From the NCBI GenBank assembly GCA_937889795.1, contig CALBZH010000437.1, positions 1 to 14,827 on the forward strand: a stretch of 14,827 nt of DNA, given 5' to 3'. Below the pieces are notes generated by a model, which saw nothing but the letters and a program-made list of their open reading frames with translations, did no database searches and was not told where the DNA came from. The first letter of the stretch is position 1, and each line of letters starts with the position of its first letter. Below, piece by piece: positions 14,541 through 14,827 of the stretch. The position numbers were made by a program, and so were the translations under genes. The stretch comes from an uncultured Syntrophobacteraceae bacterium (GTDB lineage: Bacteria; Desulfobacterota; Syntrophobacteria; Syntrophobacterales; Syntrophobacteraceae).

Positions 14541-14562
14541 GTCAAGGGTCGCCCCTGTTGAC
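14541..14562. promoter_or_regulatory. Palindrome, possible activator site for the sigma-54 promoter
   Basis: GTCAA and TTGAC enclose GGG and CCC arms with a small bulge (GTCAAGGG-TCG-CCCCTGTTGAC). The centre is about 200 bases upstream of the predicted transcription start of the response regulator, a normal distance for an enhancer-binding protein. It is also flanked by an outer ATTGAG (14520-14525) and CTCAAT (14565-14570) pair. Confidence 0.3.
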
Positions 14563-14749
14563 CGCTCAATTTGTCTTGCGCTGAGCAAAGAACCATGTTA
14601 TGAATTTTCCTCGCTTTTTGGGAGTCACCCCAGGAAGGCTTTGTCCGGGCTCAATCGGAAGAGTGGCCGTCCAATGCGTTTCGGTGCCGCTTGAGGTAAG
14701 CATGCCCCAAGCCGCGTTTCCGCACGAGCCATGAACCTCCTCGCCAAAT

Positions 14750-14826
14750 GCCCCCGTAGCTCAGGCGGATAGAGCACGAGATTCCTAATCTCGGTGCCAC
14801 AGGTTCGAGTCCTGTCGGGGGCACCA
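14750..14826 (+). tRNA. tRNA-Arg (anticodon CCT), reads AGG
   Basis: A complete 77-base cloverleaf: acceptor GCCCCCG with CGGGGGC, D stem GCTC/GAGC, anticodon stem CGAGA/TCTCG with loop TTCCTAA (anticodon CCT), T stem ACAGG/CCTGT with loop TTCGAGT, discriminator A and an encoded CCA. All stems pair fully. The gene ends one base before the window edge, so whether an integrated element follows its 3' end cannot be seen. Confidence 0.97.
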
Positions 14827-14827
14827 G

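Larger units (their letters stand above)
14236..14749. other. Intergenic region with the response regulator promoter
   Basis: About 510 bases with no convincing protein gene, more AT-rich than its surroundings between about 14340 and 14620. It holds a sigma-54 promoter, an IHF-like site and an upstream palindrome for the minus-strand response regulator, and a direct repeat TTAATA (14402-14407 and 14418-14423). A weak sigma-70-like pair on the plus strand, TTGCGC (14576-14581) and TATGAA (14599-14604) with a 17-base spacer, could serve the tRNA, though it is about 140 bases from it. Confidence 0.45.

Noticed and set aside
14750..14827. tRNA-Arg as an integration site
   Set aside because: tRNA 3' ends are common attachment sites, but no integrase gene or repeated tRNA end is seen in the window, and the sequence stops one base after the tRNA.

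Overview
The window is moderately GC-rich bacterial chromosome with a dense run of genes on the minus strand, one plus-strand gene and a tRNA. The gene types (a TRAP transporter, a DUF2284 cysteine-rich protein, a DUF6600 wall/envelope protein, a large secreted multicopper oxidase and a SCO-cytochrome c fusion), together with two good sigma-54 type promoter sequences, suggest a Gram-negative, probably Desulfobacterota-like (former Deltaproteobacteria) organism. This placement is inference from gene content only.

Layout, reading the minus strand from right to left. At the right edge is a complete tRNA-Arg(CCT) on the plus strand. Next is a single-domain response regulator (14235 to 13852), preceded by a canonical -24/-12 sigma-54 promoter, an IHF-like site and an upstream palindrome. 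It ends towards a strong hairpin terminator shared with the convergent plus-strand DUF2284 gene (12920-13567). Divergent from DUF2284 is the central block: a small secreted protein (12536-12252), a 1035-residue secreted multicopper oxidase (12033-8926), a terminator-like hairpin, a SCO copper chaperone fused to cytochrome c (8816-7776), a CcdA/DsbD-type membrane thiol transporter (7655-6960) and a TlpA-like thioredoxin (6949-6452). Next comes a complete TRAP transporter operon, dctP-dctQ-dctM (6297-3405), followed closely by a membrane protein built from two GlpM/DUF3147-like halves (3347-2529). At the left edge is the 5' part of a DUF6600/FecR-like exported protein (2234 to beyond base 1), whose C-terminus is a Gln/Glu/Arg coiled coil with four 38-residue tandem repeats and which has its own sigma-54 type promoter.

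How the genes may work together. The multicopper oxidase needs copper delivery outside the cytoplasm. SCO proteins carry copper on a CxxxC pair that must be kept reduced, and cytochrome c needs reduced CxxCH cysteines for heme attachment. CcdA plus a TlpA-like thioredoxin is the known route for moving electrons across the inner membrane to such thiols. The block therefore reads as an oxidase with its own copper and thiol maturation set, plus a cytochrome that could pass electrons to or from the oxidase. This is the most interesting system in the window. The substrate of the oxidase (metal ion, phenolic compound or other) cannot be read from the sequence. The TRAP operon is a separate uptake system, probably for an organic acid.
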